Below are positions 1 through 11,030 of a DNA stretch of 64,000 bases, in pieces (the stretch's first letter is position 1; the number at the start of each line of letters is the position of its first letter). The translations under genes were made by a program, and so were the position numbers. Origin of the DNA: Prostheceraeus crozeri (Eukaryota; Platyhelminthes; Polycladida; Euryleptidae); contig CAJQUW010007256.1 of NCBI GenBank assembly GCA_907163375.1, forward strand, positions 62,001-126,000, written 5' to 3'. The notes below the pieces were generated by a model. That model had not been told where the DNA came from, ran no database searches, and was given only the letters and a program-made list of their open reading frames with translations.

Positions 1-1503
1 AAAAATTGCCATTGGTATTTGTATAAAAATTTTTTATATATAAATAAAATTATCGATAAAATATGTATAAAAAAGTATGAAAATTCAAATTGTGACACAA
101 ACTCCTTTAGTAATTGGAGTTAGTGAGGATTCTAACAAATGCAACGGCTAAAATCTATTTTTATTTCCAATTTGACAAGTAATGAAAGATTCTAAAATCC
201 ATGCACTAATAGTTGAAGACGAGCCTTGAAAAAAGCACAGCAGGTGAGGGCTAACTTGAAAATTGTGTGGGCCTATTCAGTCGGAGTACTTCATATAATC
301 ATTATTAATCAATCTGGTTTGGAATTCAAAGTTCAATAGTTATTTACACAACAAGTGCAAAGTATCCAGCTTTATTGCATTTTTTGAGATCAACATGTCT
401 ATGCACGAGTCCGAAGGGCGAGGGCATAGTTTATTGATCGAGAAAAATGCAATTAAGCTGGATATCTTTGCACGAGTTCTGTAAGTAACTTTATATTTCA
501 CAGAACTACCAGAATCTATGATCATGATCCTTAACATGATTTGAAAATCAAACCAAAGCAATTTTGAAATCAGATAGCCTGCTTCTCTGTCCTATTATGT
601 CAATAATTATGCATCCGCGATATTTCGCGCAAATTCTATGCATGATTTTCGTTGTAGAGGATGAAAAACTTTCTATGTGCTAATGTATTCCAATGAAGGA
701 GTGCAATAAAGATTGTTTATTGCACTCTTTGAAATTTATGCACACTTTGGAAAGCATAAACTATATTATGGAAGCAATAATCATAGAGATTATAGCACTG
801 TGAAATATAAAATACATGAATATTTCAAAAGTAGTTCACGCTAAAACATTATCTTAGTATCATCGCGGTCTCGTGATTCACTAGGATTGTCGTCTTCAAA
901 AAGCTCACGATAACAGTTTGATTATTACAACTGAAAAAGTCACTATTGATAGATAGAACTTAGGAAGATAGAAATCATAACTGTTAGTGATAGCATCAAA
1001 TTCAATTTTCTGAAAACACTAATCTATACTCGTACTTGTCATCTGACGTACATCATCGGACAATAGCAGAGTTTCTATCTCTCAGTCTCCAGTACAAGTT
1101 ATCCCTCTTCATTTCTGCTTTGTGAATGAGCTGAAGGACTTTCATTCTCGCGCTGTTTATACAACGCTTTTTGACTTAATTGTCCATCATTTAATGCAAT
1201 CAAAAGACAATTGATTTGCGCAGAAACATAGGCGCCGTCTTTGTATCAATCTAACTCTCCAAAGCGCCATGAAATCGTCGCATAACGATCATCATGAGGA
1301 TAATCATAAAAGCAACATTCTCTCCCCACCACTATAAGTATTGTCAAGTGATGAGCCAACTTCACAACATATCATCAAAGTAATTAAAATGAGAAACAAT
1401 TATAAAATCACTCCCAAAAGGTCATGTTTTCAACAACAGAGAAAGTCAAAATGTCGTAGTTAGCAGGAAAGAACTAATTTTCGCCATCAATGACACATAG
1501 GCC
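1..1503. other. AT-rich stretch, no gene recognised
   Basis: No reading frame here has a recognisable domain, and no repeat with clear ends was seen. Frames longer than 60 codons are isolated and have low-complexity translations. It is intergenic or intronic on present evidence. Confidence 0.5.
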
Positions 1504-1513
1504 TTCCAGGCAT

Positions 1514-1677
1514 TATGTATTAAAGTTTGCTTAACGCCTTTCCGGCTGACAAAGATAATCGAAACGTCCCGACACTTGGCTGTTCTCAATCATATATTTT
1601 TTATCCGGAAAAGCGTTAAGCAAACTTTAATACATGTTGATCATACCGGGTATGGCCGACTCTCTTAAAAAAACTCA
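1514..1677 (+). mobile_element. Short inverted-repeat element with hammerhead-like core and 10-bp target duplication
   Basis: Seen: 31-bp inverted arms at 1515-1545 and 1605-1635 differ at one base. They enclose a core with CTGACAAAG...GAAACG (1546-1566). A one-sided tail of about 42 bp (1636-1677) follows the right arm. The direct repeat TTCCAGGCAT lies on both sides (1504-1513 and 1678-1687), which looks like a target-site duplication. No coding capacity. Inference: a short non-autonomous retroelement related to Penelope-like elements or retrozymes, which often carry hammerhead motifs. A foldback DNA element is the alternative. The layout matches 22419-22680. Confidence 0.6.
1546..1566 (+). 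other. Hammerhead-like core (degenerate)
   Basis: CTGACAA followed by a short linker and GAAACG resembles the hammerhead core CUGANGA-stem II-GAAA. The G12 position reads A, compatible with decay of a CpG. The potential stem II is too short to fold well, so catalytic activity is unlikely. Confidence 0.35.
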
Positions 1678-1687
1678 TTCCAGGCAT

Positions 1688-3162
1688 GACTTTGATTCAC
1701 AACTCTGACGTGCAGGTGTGCAGAAAGACCTGACTCCACCTGCTATCAATGACACAAGTTTGGAGCTTCAATACTTTCTAATCACAGAGATAGATTCACT
1801 TGCGCGTGGGTTAGTCTAGAGCGGACATAATCCTATCCCAGCCATTGTATGCAGTGGTAGCAAGCGATAGAGATTGACATAGATATTCGTCTCTCTTTGG
1901 CTTGTATGATTGGTCAAGCGCACGGATTGCAGGTGTGGCTCGTATCAGCGAATACACGAACCTCAACGGTCAGATTGCAGGCAGGCCTGCCAAGTGGAAA
2001 GTACGTATCTTTGGTACTTTGACTCAGTCCCCCTCCGAGATAAAGTCGTCAAATGGAAATACTATTCACATCTTTAGACAAGTAACCTGACAATCAACAC
2101 CAGACAGGATATAGAATATATAGGCTTTCATTCAGGCAATAAGAGAACAAATCAAGTACATTCCGTCATACGGCACCTATTTTGCATTGATGTCGTCCAG
2201 TGAAATTTCCTTAAAACTCTGGAAAATTGGTCTTCTTGCCCCTCGAGACTGTTCTGGCCTGAGAGATCAGTAATGAGGAAAGTGATCTCTAGACCGGGAC
2301 ATGAATGACTCATTGCCTGTATTTACTGTACAAAATTCAACTTTTCTGATTTATCGCGATAATATCAACATTAACTATTATAGTGCAATCGAGAATTTGA
2401 ACAGGCTAATTTTGATTTCATTCAATTTCATTGAGTTTTTATTCAACCCTAGTACAGCCACAGAATTAGATTCATCTGCGAGCGCTTCGGATTCCTAGAA
2501 AGGAAGAGTTATATGCAACCTTAATATCGAAATGGCACATCACAGAATTAGACAACTTCTCCTTATCGAATGGATAATTCGTGTATCGCTTGCTGTTGGA
2601 AATGGCAAACAATAAGCTGTCAGCAGAGGACAGTAGAGCCAGTGAGAGATGCGTGTGTGCTGTGATATCACTTCGCACACACCAAAACACACATCGATGC
2701 CTGGCTAACATTCGATTGTATGTACTATACAGTGAGCAATGCCGAGGAGAGGATGTGTAATCATCAAGTGAACTAATTTTCGTACGCCTGCTACTTTTTT
2801 TTAATGATGATCGGATGGGCCAACATTATGGAGAGAACTTGCACGCAATGATCTGAATTCTTCGAATCTGAGGGAATTTCGGCAATCGAAGCACTTTGCT
2901 GGAACTCACATTAATCCGCAACCGACGCACGACCTTTTTTTCCTATCTCTGTAAGGTATTAGGAATTCCTTTTTGCCCACTTAATAGGTTCCTCTATGTG
3001 CCGTCAATTTCGTATTAATCACACTTCTAGCAAACCGAAGCAGATAAACAAAATATTTAATTCTGTGGGTAAATATTGATTCCATGGCATTAAGCCACAC
3101 TAACAAGCTAGTGCTGGGGAAGTCTTCACAGTCACAACTCTCGTCAGGTTAGGGTTAGTAAC
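1688..3162. other. No gene recognised
   Basis: No conserved coding signal. A 14-base string, TCTAGAGCGGACAT, near 1817 recurs near 4747, hinting at shared repeat debris, but neither copy has clear ends. Confidence 0.45.
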
Positions 3163-3436
3163 CTCCATGGAAATAGATTGTTTATCTGAAGTTGACTAGA
3201 ATGGAAATTGACTCAAGGTCGTGGCACATCCGGGGGAACTAAGTTGGGGCAAAGAACCAATGACAAGCCTAGTATTGCACATGTGACTGATTCTAACCTA
3301 ATATTGCCTCGTATTTCCTAGTAGTAGTGCCTAGTGCCTAGTATTGCAATGATACAGCCGTCGACAAGTGTATCTAAGTGAAAATACGTGCGATTTTTGT
3401 GCCACTACTGTGCATTGAATGAAACTTTGCTTCAAT
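3163..3436 (+). repeat. Dispersed repeat, copy 1
   Basis: This segment aligns over most of its length with the reverse complement of 30421-30642, at roughly 85% identity by eye. Shared blocks include TATCTGAAGTTGACTAGAAT, GGAAATTGACTCAAGGTCG and GTGTATCTAAGTGAAAAT. This copy carries about 47 extra bases near 3301-3348, including repeats of CTAGTATTGC or TAGTGCCTAG. No coding potential. Probably a non-autonomous transposable element of unknown class. Confidence 0.75.
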
Positions 3437-3474
3437 TCTTGACGTTTTACTGTTGTCAATTTCGAGGTGGCACC

Positions 3475-3552
3475 TCCCGAGGCGGAAGTCTCGAACCCTG
3501 GACACTTCCTCGCAGAAGTGCGACCTTGGCCAGCTGAGCTATCCTACCACCT
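3475..3552 (-). mobile_element. tRNA-like SINE head or tRNA pseudogene
   Basis: On the minus strand there is an A-box-like TAGCTCAGCTGG, then a perfect 6-bp anticodon-type stem (CACTTC/GAAGTG), then a B-box-like GGTTCGAGAC. The T-arm and acceptor stem do not pair well, so this is not a working tRNA. A tRNA-derived SINE head or decayed tRNA copy fits best. It sits just upstream of the TA-flanked element at 3590. Confidence 0.45.
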
Positions 3553-3589
3553 ACAGTTTAATAATGGAAGTAGAGCATAATTCAAAGTA

Positions 3590-4410
3590 TTTAATGCTGC
3601 AAACCTCTCGCTGTCTCTTTAAGCAAGTTACGGTAGGGGAATGACAAAATGTCGGTAAAAAATCGGGGAAGTGATAGATATTCACATCAGCAATTCGCAA
3701 AGACCAAAGAGCAACCTCGGACAGTATTTGACACATTTTTGTACAAATAACCAATCACAGTGTGTTAGACGGCAAATAGGACAGAAGAAATAGAAATTCA
3801 AAAAATAAATTCTCTGAACAAAAAGAAAAAATAAAACTAAGAGAGAAGAAAACATCAGACTAAGACAAGTCAAACAAAAACTCCTTCTGTACACGAAGCA
3901 CTGGTTTGGTCAAGCGAATTTGAACGGCTTCAGCGACTTTCAACTCGAAAGGGGAGCGGCAACACTTCACCACACAGGCTCTCACTTTGAACTTTCTTGT
4001 AGGACACAGCATGAAGAGTTATGGCAGAGCAGGGAGGTGCAGCTGATCTTGGTCGAGACCTCCGTTGGAGACACCACTTTGGAAGATGCTCAGCAGTGCG
4101 CTTTCCCATCGATCGTCCTGTGCAGGCTGATATAACCTTCTCCGCAGGCGCAATCGCAAGCAAAAGCAACATTACCGCGATGGGGGAAGTTTTGTTTTTT
4201 CTTTTTGTTTAGAGAATTTATCTTTTGAATTTCTTTTTCTTCTGTCCGGCTTATCTTTGATATTTATTGTTTCATATCCAGAACTGTGACGATTACTTAT
4301 TATCTGCTTCACCGTCTTTTACTAGATATTTGCCGTCTAACGCACTGACATTTTGTCATTCTTCCGCCGTAGCTTGCTTAAACAGATAGCGAGAGGTTGG
4401 CAGCATTAAA
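3590..4410. mobile_element. Non-autonomous DNA transposon with nested inverted arms and TA duplication
   Basis: Seen: outer arms 3590-3653 and 4347-4410 are inverted copies beginning TTTAATGCTGC, each flanked by TA (3588-3589 and 4411-4412). Inner arms are also inverted copies: 3757-3839 against 4189-4250 plus 4328-4348. The two halves differ by unique inserts (3654-3756 and 4251-4327), so the original palindrome has diverged. No transposase frame. TA duplication and TIRs suggest a Tc1/mariner-type MITE (inference); the superfamily is not proven. Confidence 0.65.
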
Positions 4411-4412
4411 TA

Positions 4413-6327
4413 TTATGACTGACTTCTGCATTTTGAATTGCATTTGTAAATGGTCGCATCGCAAGAGAATAATTCAAAGCAACGCTGACTATAATATCCT
4501 TATAATCCAGCGAATACAATCCCTGACGAATGATAATCGACATCAAAATGTTCTCGAAAGATATGTTAGATCTCAGCAGATCTATCACGCTGCATAGCAA
4601 ACTTTATCGACGCTTAAATCAAAGCATTGACATTGAACACAATAGTCGTAAATATAATGCGAAAATCGTCGTAAATACTTCACGCACAACCTGTGCAACG
4701 TTCAATCCCCAGAGGTCGGATTGCTAGATATCTACTAGTGTATGTTATCTAGAGCGGACATGAAACATCTCCAACATGCATTCGTAACGGAGACAATATT
4801 ATTTTAAAGCAGAGTCATTTGCGAATGCGTCATTCAATGTTGCATACTTTGCAAATCTACCTGTGGATCCACCAGAGTTAAAACTTTCAATATTTAATAT
4901 TTACTTATATTGGACGTATCCATTGTCCTCTCTAGACCAGATCTCTATCTCCAGACTCCTGTTGGGTACTCAGATCATTTTTTAAAAAAGTTAGCAGGCG
5001 CACGAAAAAACGTTCACAAACTTCTCTGTAGAACTTGACATCGTCTGTGTCTCTTGGCTGTGTGATCCGGTTGATAACAGTCACTGAAGCGTTGCACAAT
5101 TTGGCGTGTTTAATGTTGAATTGACTGCTCATTGTTCAATTGCTATGATATTTAGTCAGGAGATTGTGCCATTTCATTAACGTTACATGTTCCAATGCTT
5201 CCTTTCTAGTCAAACGGAAGAACAGACGACCTGTCTAATTCTGTGGGTACCGGTACCTTGGCAGCTTACAATCATTCCTATTATTTTTTGTAAAAAATTA
5301 TCTTGATGAAATAATCTTCAGTAAATCTATGCCACCTCACGGCAACAGAGATGGAGCCGGGTCCGCATACCGTCAGCCCGGCCCGGCCCGGCCCGGGCAC
5401 AATTTATTGTTTTGTTCACTTTACCATCCTTAATGAAAATATCGGTTGCGTAGAGATAAACATGGAGATAAATCAATGAATGAACTAAAGGACAAACGTA
5501 GTATTTTACAATCAATACTACACTAATATTAGCCTAACAGCAAGAAAGTCAGAATACGAAATACATTTGATGTACGTAAGTTAAAGCAAAGAAATAAGTA
5601 ATCAGATAAAATCAGAAAATATGTTAAGGAAAAAGTATTGACATGAAAATCAGCGTGTATCCACTTGAATGCTTAATCAAACATGGAACCTATTCGCTAC
5701 CCCGTACTTCGCAACTCTGTCGGCTTCTTTCCTCTTTGAAAGTTGTACTCATAACAGCAATGGAAAATATCACACGCTTGGAGCTATCTATGTTAATATG
5801 GTCGCCATTTGGAGTTGAAACGGCTCTCGGATCACGATTACTCAGTGTTCCGTGCTTGAAAAGTAAATACTGATCCACCTGAATAAATATTCCAACCGAA
5901 TCAGACAAAAGATATTGATTGATTATGACTAACAGTTTGTGAACAATATCGAAACTTATCTCCGTAAATTTACTTTAGGGAGCAATCAGATGTTCCTTTA
6001 AGATTGAATAAACAGGATCCACTCCAACAAATCAACAAATATAACCAATATAAGAAAATGAGAACAGTTTTGAACTTCATCGTTTGTTAAAAAATTTCGA
6101 AGATTTTATGCATGTAGTTTTCACTTCATCTTCCTGTATATGAGTAAAATATAGAAATTTTAGTGATACGATCACCTTGGTAAATGTTTGTGTATTATAT
6201 TATGGATGATTGATTCACAGTAAAATATAATATACGAAACAGAAGGGGAAAATTCAAAAAATTGTCAGATTCTCAGATATAGATTCATTTCTATGTACAA
6301 TCTGTATCATATAAATATAGAAATAGT
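4413..6327. other. No gene recognised; contains a CCCGG pentamer tract
   Basis: No conserved frame. A small GC-rich island near 5350-5398 contains four tandem CCCGG-type units inside otherwise AT-rich DNA. This may be a transposon end, but no matching partner was found. Confidence 0.4.
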
Positions 6328-6415
6328 ATCCACTTCTATCGGACATAAATGCATAGATTCCGAAGACACTTTAGTGAACCAAGAATTCTGCATCTATTGT
6401 CCGATAGAAGTGGAT
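6328..6415. repeat. Perfect 18-bp inverted repeat
   Basis: ATCCACTTCTATCGGACA at 6328-6345 and its exact reverse complement at 6398-6415 are separated by 52 bp. The structure abuts the dispersed repeat starting at 6418 and may be its end. Confidence 0.7.
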
Positions 6416-6417
6416 AT

Positions 6418-6520
6418 GATCAGGGACATCTATGATGATATAAGATATCTAGGGGACGCTCAACTCCCAGAGCATGTACTGGACTGGAGGCCAGTGACTT
6501 TGGTAGACTTGATTAATGAC
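6418..6520 (+). repeat. Dispersed repeat, copy A
   Basis: Closely matches the reverse complement of 8475-8580 (nearly 90% by eye). Shared strings include CAGGGACATCTATGAT, ATATAAGATATCTA and GGCCAGTGACTTTGGTAGA. The open frame crossing it (6293-6580) reflects the repeat and matches no protein family I know. Confidence 0.7.
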
Positions 6521-8474
6521 GATAGTGTGTATCTGGATAAAACTGGAACAGGTGGTAAACAATTCACTTCATTATTATAAAATACATCAGAATCCAACTG
6601 AATTGATTGCTGCACATAATACGACCGGCCCAGTCTTACAGGGAAATTGTCAGAAGAATCTGTGCATTGTGCATATACACGTACAAGCATGTCATCGATG
6701 GTCAATTTCAAATAAATTGTAGCTGTCTATATTCAAGTTACAAGCGAAGAAGTAGCGAGACGCGCGGTGTTTGCCCAACTTCCCAGTGCCCTGCGCGGCG
6801 AGGTCTGCTGCGCTGGTTAGCGTAAGAAAGAAGAGCCAATGGTGACGTCAGTAATGAACTTGTACAACGATCGATGGTTCCCGATTGCCACCTACCCAGA
6901 CTTGGCAAGCCTGATCACTTAATCCAGCGAGATCCGAGGAGTCGGAAGACATTGGCTCTAGATCGCGGAGATGGAAATTGCTGGAAAGGGTCATCCCAGC
7001 CCCGCCCACCCCGGAACCGGGAAGACGACCCGAAAAAGGAGTAAGAGAAGTAAAACGAGAAGTAGTAAGTATATTCATTAATTTTCCCACTGTCTTATCT
7101 GAAAACCGCCTCCTGTATAATAATTTGAACCACTGGTGGACTTTATTTGAGAATTCAAGAGCAATGATGCGATATAACACGTGTGATATATTTCCGGTCT
7201 TGAATTAATCAACTTTCATTAAACGAAAATGGATGGCTATTTTCATCACAGTGATGCGAGAATGGTTTCACATTCACCGACGAAATGTATTATCAACTTT
7301 TTTTATATCAACTAAAATCATTGTCAACGCTGTTCCTGAATCGCCCAATACGGTAGGCCCTTAAAATCGTGGAAAGTCACCAATTACCACCGCCTGGTTT
7401 GCTTTTTATTCAATATGATCTTCGCATTTTATGAATCACTGACATCTTAATCACATTTTATTTGTTCCTCGGAGTTTGATTGTAAATTGAAGGCCTCCTC
7501 ACAAATAATCACGAGATGTCTAATAAGAGATAAAAGTATATTGACATCGGCAACCACTCATTGCGAGGCGCACTTGGAAAGACAACACTGGTTGCGCTTT
7601 TCCACCAAAATCTTGATAAAGGATCTTCCAAAGAAATGGATATTCAAACGATTCTTGCTTAATTTTTAGCATTTTCATTAGTTATTCCAATCAAATTATT
7701 ACCAATTTTTGACGTTTCAATTTGTTTTTTGGTCGTTTCTGATTGCATCATCGGTAGATTTTCTTTAGATTTTAATCATGTCATTTACCTGTATAAGAAT
7801 TAATAAGGCATGGACATATTGCTGCAATAATTGTAGTAGCAAGTGAAATCATTACTGATCAGTTATCACTTAGTCCATGACTGCTTTGAGCAAAGGAAGT
7901 AGATAATCAACAATTTTCGAGAAAGAGTCCACAATTCTCCGAAAAACAATCCTGAATCGATTTTCGCAAAGCACTAATAAAATTTGCAGAATACACACCA
8001 ATAGCCATTGATGCTACGTGCCGTCGATGAACAATTTCAATCGCTAGCAGTTGATATTGCAGCTGTTATTGACAGTTGCTTATTCTTGTGGTAGTCTTGT
8101 AATTCTTTATTCTCGTCTTGACTGGGTCCAGAATCTTCTTTCAACAGCTTCCCTGTATCGAATAGAAAATCGGGCTAGAATTCATTATTCGCTCATTATT
8201 CATATTCGCTTCATTATTCGTAGGAAGCCCAAAAAACACGATCAGTGCATACGAAGTGAATCCCTTATCCTGTTGAGACCTTTCGACCAACACCGTCGGT
8301 CATCATCAGAGCCACTAACCAAACAACCAAAGCGCATAGCCAAATTGCATACACGGAACAAATCTCATTACATGAACATGGAACAAACCACATGAAGTTA
8401 ATAAGACAAAGAAAAAATAACTAGTACAACAATGAACATGCAATTCTTTGTTGATAAATAAATTAAATAAATAA
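6521..8474. other. No gene recognised; GC-richer patch at 6740-7060
   Basis: The patch is richer in GC than its surroundings and is open in several frames on both strands, but no translation shows a known domain. It could be an exon or regulatory region of an unrecognised gene, or old repeat sequence. The rest is AT-rich. Confidence 0.35.
8281..8309 (-). other. Hammerhead-ribozyme-like core
   Basis: On the minus strand CTGATGA is followed by GACC, a 9-base loop, GGTC and then GAAA: the canonical core CUGANGA, a 4-bp stem II and GAAA. One extra T sits between core and stem. After GAAA comes GGTCTC, but no clear partner for stem III or stem I was found nearby. Known: such cores occur in Penelope-like elements and retrozymes. 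Inference: the 3' part of such an element; activity is uncertain. Confidence 0.5.
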
Positions 8475-8580
8475 GTCATTAATCAAATCTACCAAAGTCA
8501 CTGGCCTCCTGTCCAGTACATGGTATGGGAGTTGAACGTCCCGTAGATATCTTATATTAATCATAGATGTCCCTGATATC
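8475..8580 (-). repeat. Dispersed repeat, copy B
   Basis: Inverted partner of 6418-6520, about 2 kb away. Same family and no coding capacity. Confidence 0.7.
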
Positions 8581-8586
8581 ATTGGT

Positions 8587-8876
8587 ATTCTAACCCAATG
8601 AAGATGAAATCCATGGCGGTATCTATAAAAAGTAATTCAAAGAAATGACAATCTATGTTTTTAAGATGGATATCTGAGAAATTCAACTCTAAAATTCAAC
8701 TCTATTGCATGATTTCTATGTAGATTTGACATAGAGTTCTTCTTCCGGACAATAAAACAGTTTCCTACTCAATGCAATTTCAATGTAATTCAACGGACAA
8801 CAATGCCAGCTACTGTATTAGTGTCCGCTGATTGGTGTAGAAATCGGCATGATTTTCATCTTCAATGGGTTAGAAT
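8587..8876. repeat. Inverted-repeat pair about 240 bp apart
   Basis: Arms at 8587-8610 (ATTCTAACCCAATGAAGATG...) and 8852-8876 are inverted copies with one substitution and one extra base. Weaker similarity extends a few bases on both sides. No clear target duplication. Possibly a small MITE. Confidence 0.5.
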
Positions 8877-8880
8877 AAAT

Positions 8881-9837
8881 ATTGTTATTCTATTGTTCGG
8901 CGAAGCATTTAAATCATGTCGCTGGAACGATGTCGTGGCGCATGCACTAGATATGCCCCATAATCAATTTTGATGTCTATGGTATGTCCAATAGTTTCAC
9001 ACAATCCGTGACGTTTTCATGATGCATCAGCTAACAATGATTTAACACTAACATAGAGTACCATGATGAAGGGAGAGAGATGGGTAAGAATATCCCCTAC
9101 ATTTTCGTATGTTCGTATTTTCAACATGATCAGGTCAATGCTAATACTGTTATACTCTTCTATGTAGCCAGTGCCATACAGCTGATAATAATGAAATAAC
9201 TGCAAATAAAGTAATGAAGTACATTCGTATGAAGATCAGACCCTGGCGCCTAATATCCAACGTCCGCGCTCAACCGAATCGGTGTACTCAACAAGAGAAC
9301 GTTTATTATATGTTGTATTGATGATTATTGACTTTGTTGCTTCATGATTAATCATCTGAATTTGGTGTTCAGTTTCCTAAATCTATTACTTGACAAATTC
9401 CGCGATCAATGAGCATCCACAGCGACAAATTGCAATTTATTAATAGCCCGGACGTAAACAATTTATGTCTGTCTACTACATCTGTAGCGTGTCTAAAAAT
9501 CAATGAATTGGTCCGGTAAAAAGCGGAGTGCTTTTTTTCTTGAGTATGAAAATGAAGAGTCAAACTTCTCTCATAGAATTTCATTGATGTCAAATTTCGT
9601 GCGTGCTCACAGAAAAAAAATAAAACCTCCTGTCCTCTGCTCAAAAATTATAAAAACCAGGAATGCCAGCTTTAACTCGACCTGAAATGTTTTCGAATTT
9701 AATGAAAATACTGATGAAATGATGAAAAATCCGTGAGTCGATGCTAAGATTCGCTAGAAAGAGATTGTATGACGCCTTGTAAATAGTTTTGCCTAAAATG
9801 GATTGATAATGGATTGATCATTATCATAAGTAATAGC
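8881..9837. other. No gene recognised
   Basis: AT-rich, only isolated short frames without domain signals. Confidence 0.45.
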
Positions 9838-9920
9838 TTAGATTGTTTATAGCCATTATATTCATTGTTTGAGACATACCAAATGTACTATAACACTTCA
9901 GTGACATAGCCTAGATGTCA
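9838..9920 (+). repeat. Dispersed repeat shared with 61103-61170
   Basis: Shared order of blocks with the distant segment: TAGATTGTTTA, ACATAC, AAATGTAC, GACAT. There is one small length difference. Diverged copies of an unnamed repeat. Confidence 0.55.
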
Positions 9921-11030
9921 GCTTCGCACCCCTCAGACCTGCTATCGTGTCATAATCGGCAGTTCTAGTCAGAAATCAATGGAATCACAATATCGAGGGT
10001 CTTGGGATAATGCATCCCGAAACTTTCCCATTAGGAAGGGAACATTCCCATCACAAGTAAAAACGCCTTGTAATTGTTCCGATTGCATGAAGTCCACATT
10101 TTCTGTGTTTAATTTTTCTCACAAACTGCATTTGATATCCATCTGTTTCCTAAACATTAGAGAGTTTCCAAACAAATGAATTTTGAGTCTACACAATCCC
10201 AACACATCGACTAACTACAGCGCAAATGAGAACAGGGTACTTCCTCAGACGGGAGTATGTACCAATCAAGCAAGCATACAAATATCCCACCAGGAGAGGA
10301 GTTAATGCGATTTCTTTGACAAGCAGTCAATGTCTGTTCCTGCAATCACTTAAAGAGCCAATATCTATCTTCTGATGTACATAGATATGAAGAACGGACT
10401 CATTTACAGAAAGCTATGACTGCTTAACTGAGAATTCTGCCGACACTTTCAGGTCATCATAGTAACACCTCTCAAGGGATGGACAGTCAACCTTATTCTC
10501 CATTTCTTCCACTCTCTCCATTCGCTTTTCACTTTGATCTCAACGTTTATCTCTCCAAGCTTTTAAATCCGTAATATTGGTTCCCCTCTGACCTTAACGA
10601 TGTCTTGTCCTTATCAGATTAACATCCGTCGTTTGTATCGAAGCTCAATCCAAGTTATTATCTCAATCTCGGTGGAGTTCGACTTTGATTCCCCTCAAGT
10701 GCTCCGAAACAAACTCTATCTGTAGTGAAGCGTAATGAGCGAAACTCAAATGGACTCGCATTCAATTGTCATGAGGAGCATTGATATCTTCATCTCTGAG
10801 GCGAAGTGGGAGGCTCAAGTCCGTTTAGGAAGCCGATCCTGCTGATACTTCATCCAACATTCCTGCACATTCTGAAGTCATCAGATAAGTGTAGAAATGA
10901 AGCGGTGATGTTTTTAGTGAATCTATTTTTACTCAATTACTAGCGTAGCCTATAGGCGGGAGCGATTTCTGTTTAGCTTCATTGAAATGCCGTAACTTCG
11001 TACGAAAGAGATTTGCAATAAATAGAACAA
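9921..11030. other. No gene recognised
   Basis: No recognisable coding, RNA or repeat signal before the satellite array begins at 11031. Confidence 0.45.

Noticed and set aside
5379-5398. CCCGG tract as a regulatory GC box cluster
   Set aside because: A simple pentamer repeat with no gene nearby; more likely slippage or part of an old transposon end.
6848-7208. Overlapping 110- and 76-codon frames as a gene
   Set aside because: Frames on opposite strands in a GC-richer patch with no domain; open frames are expected there by composition.
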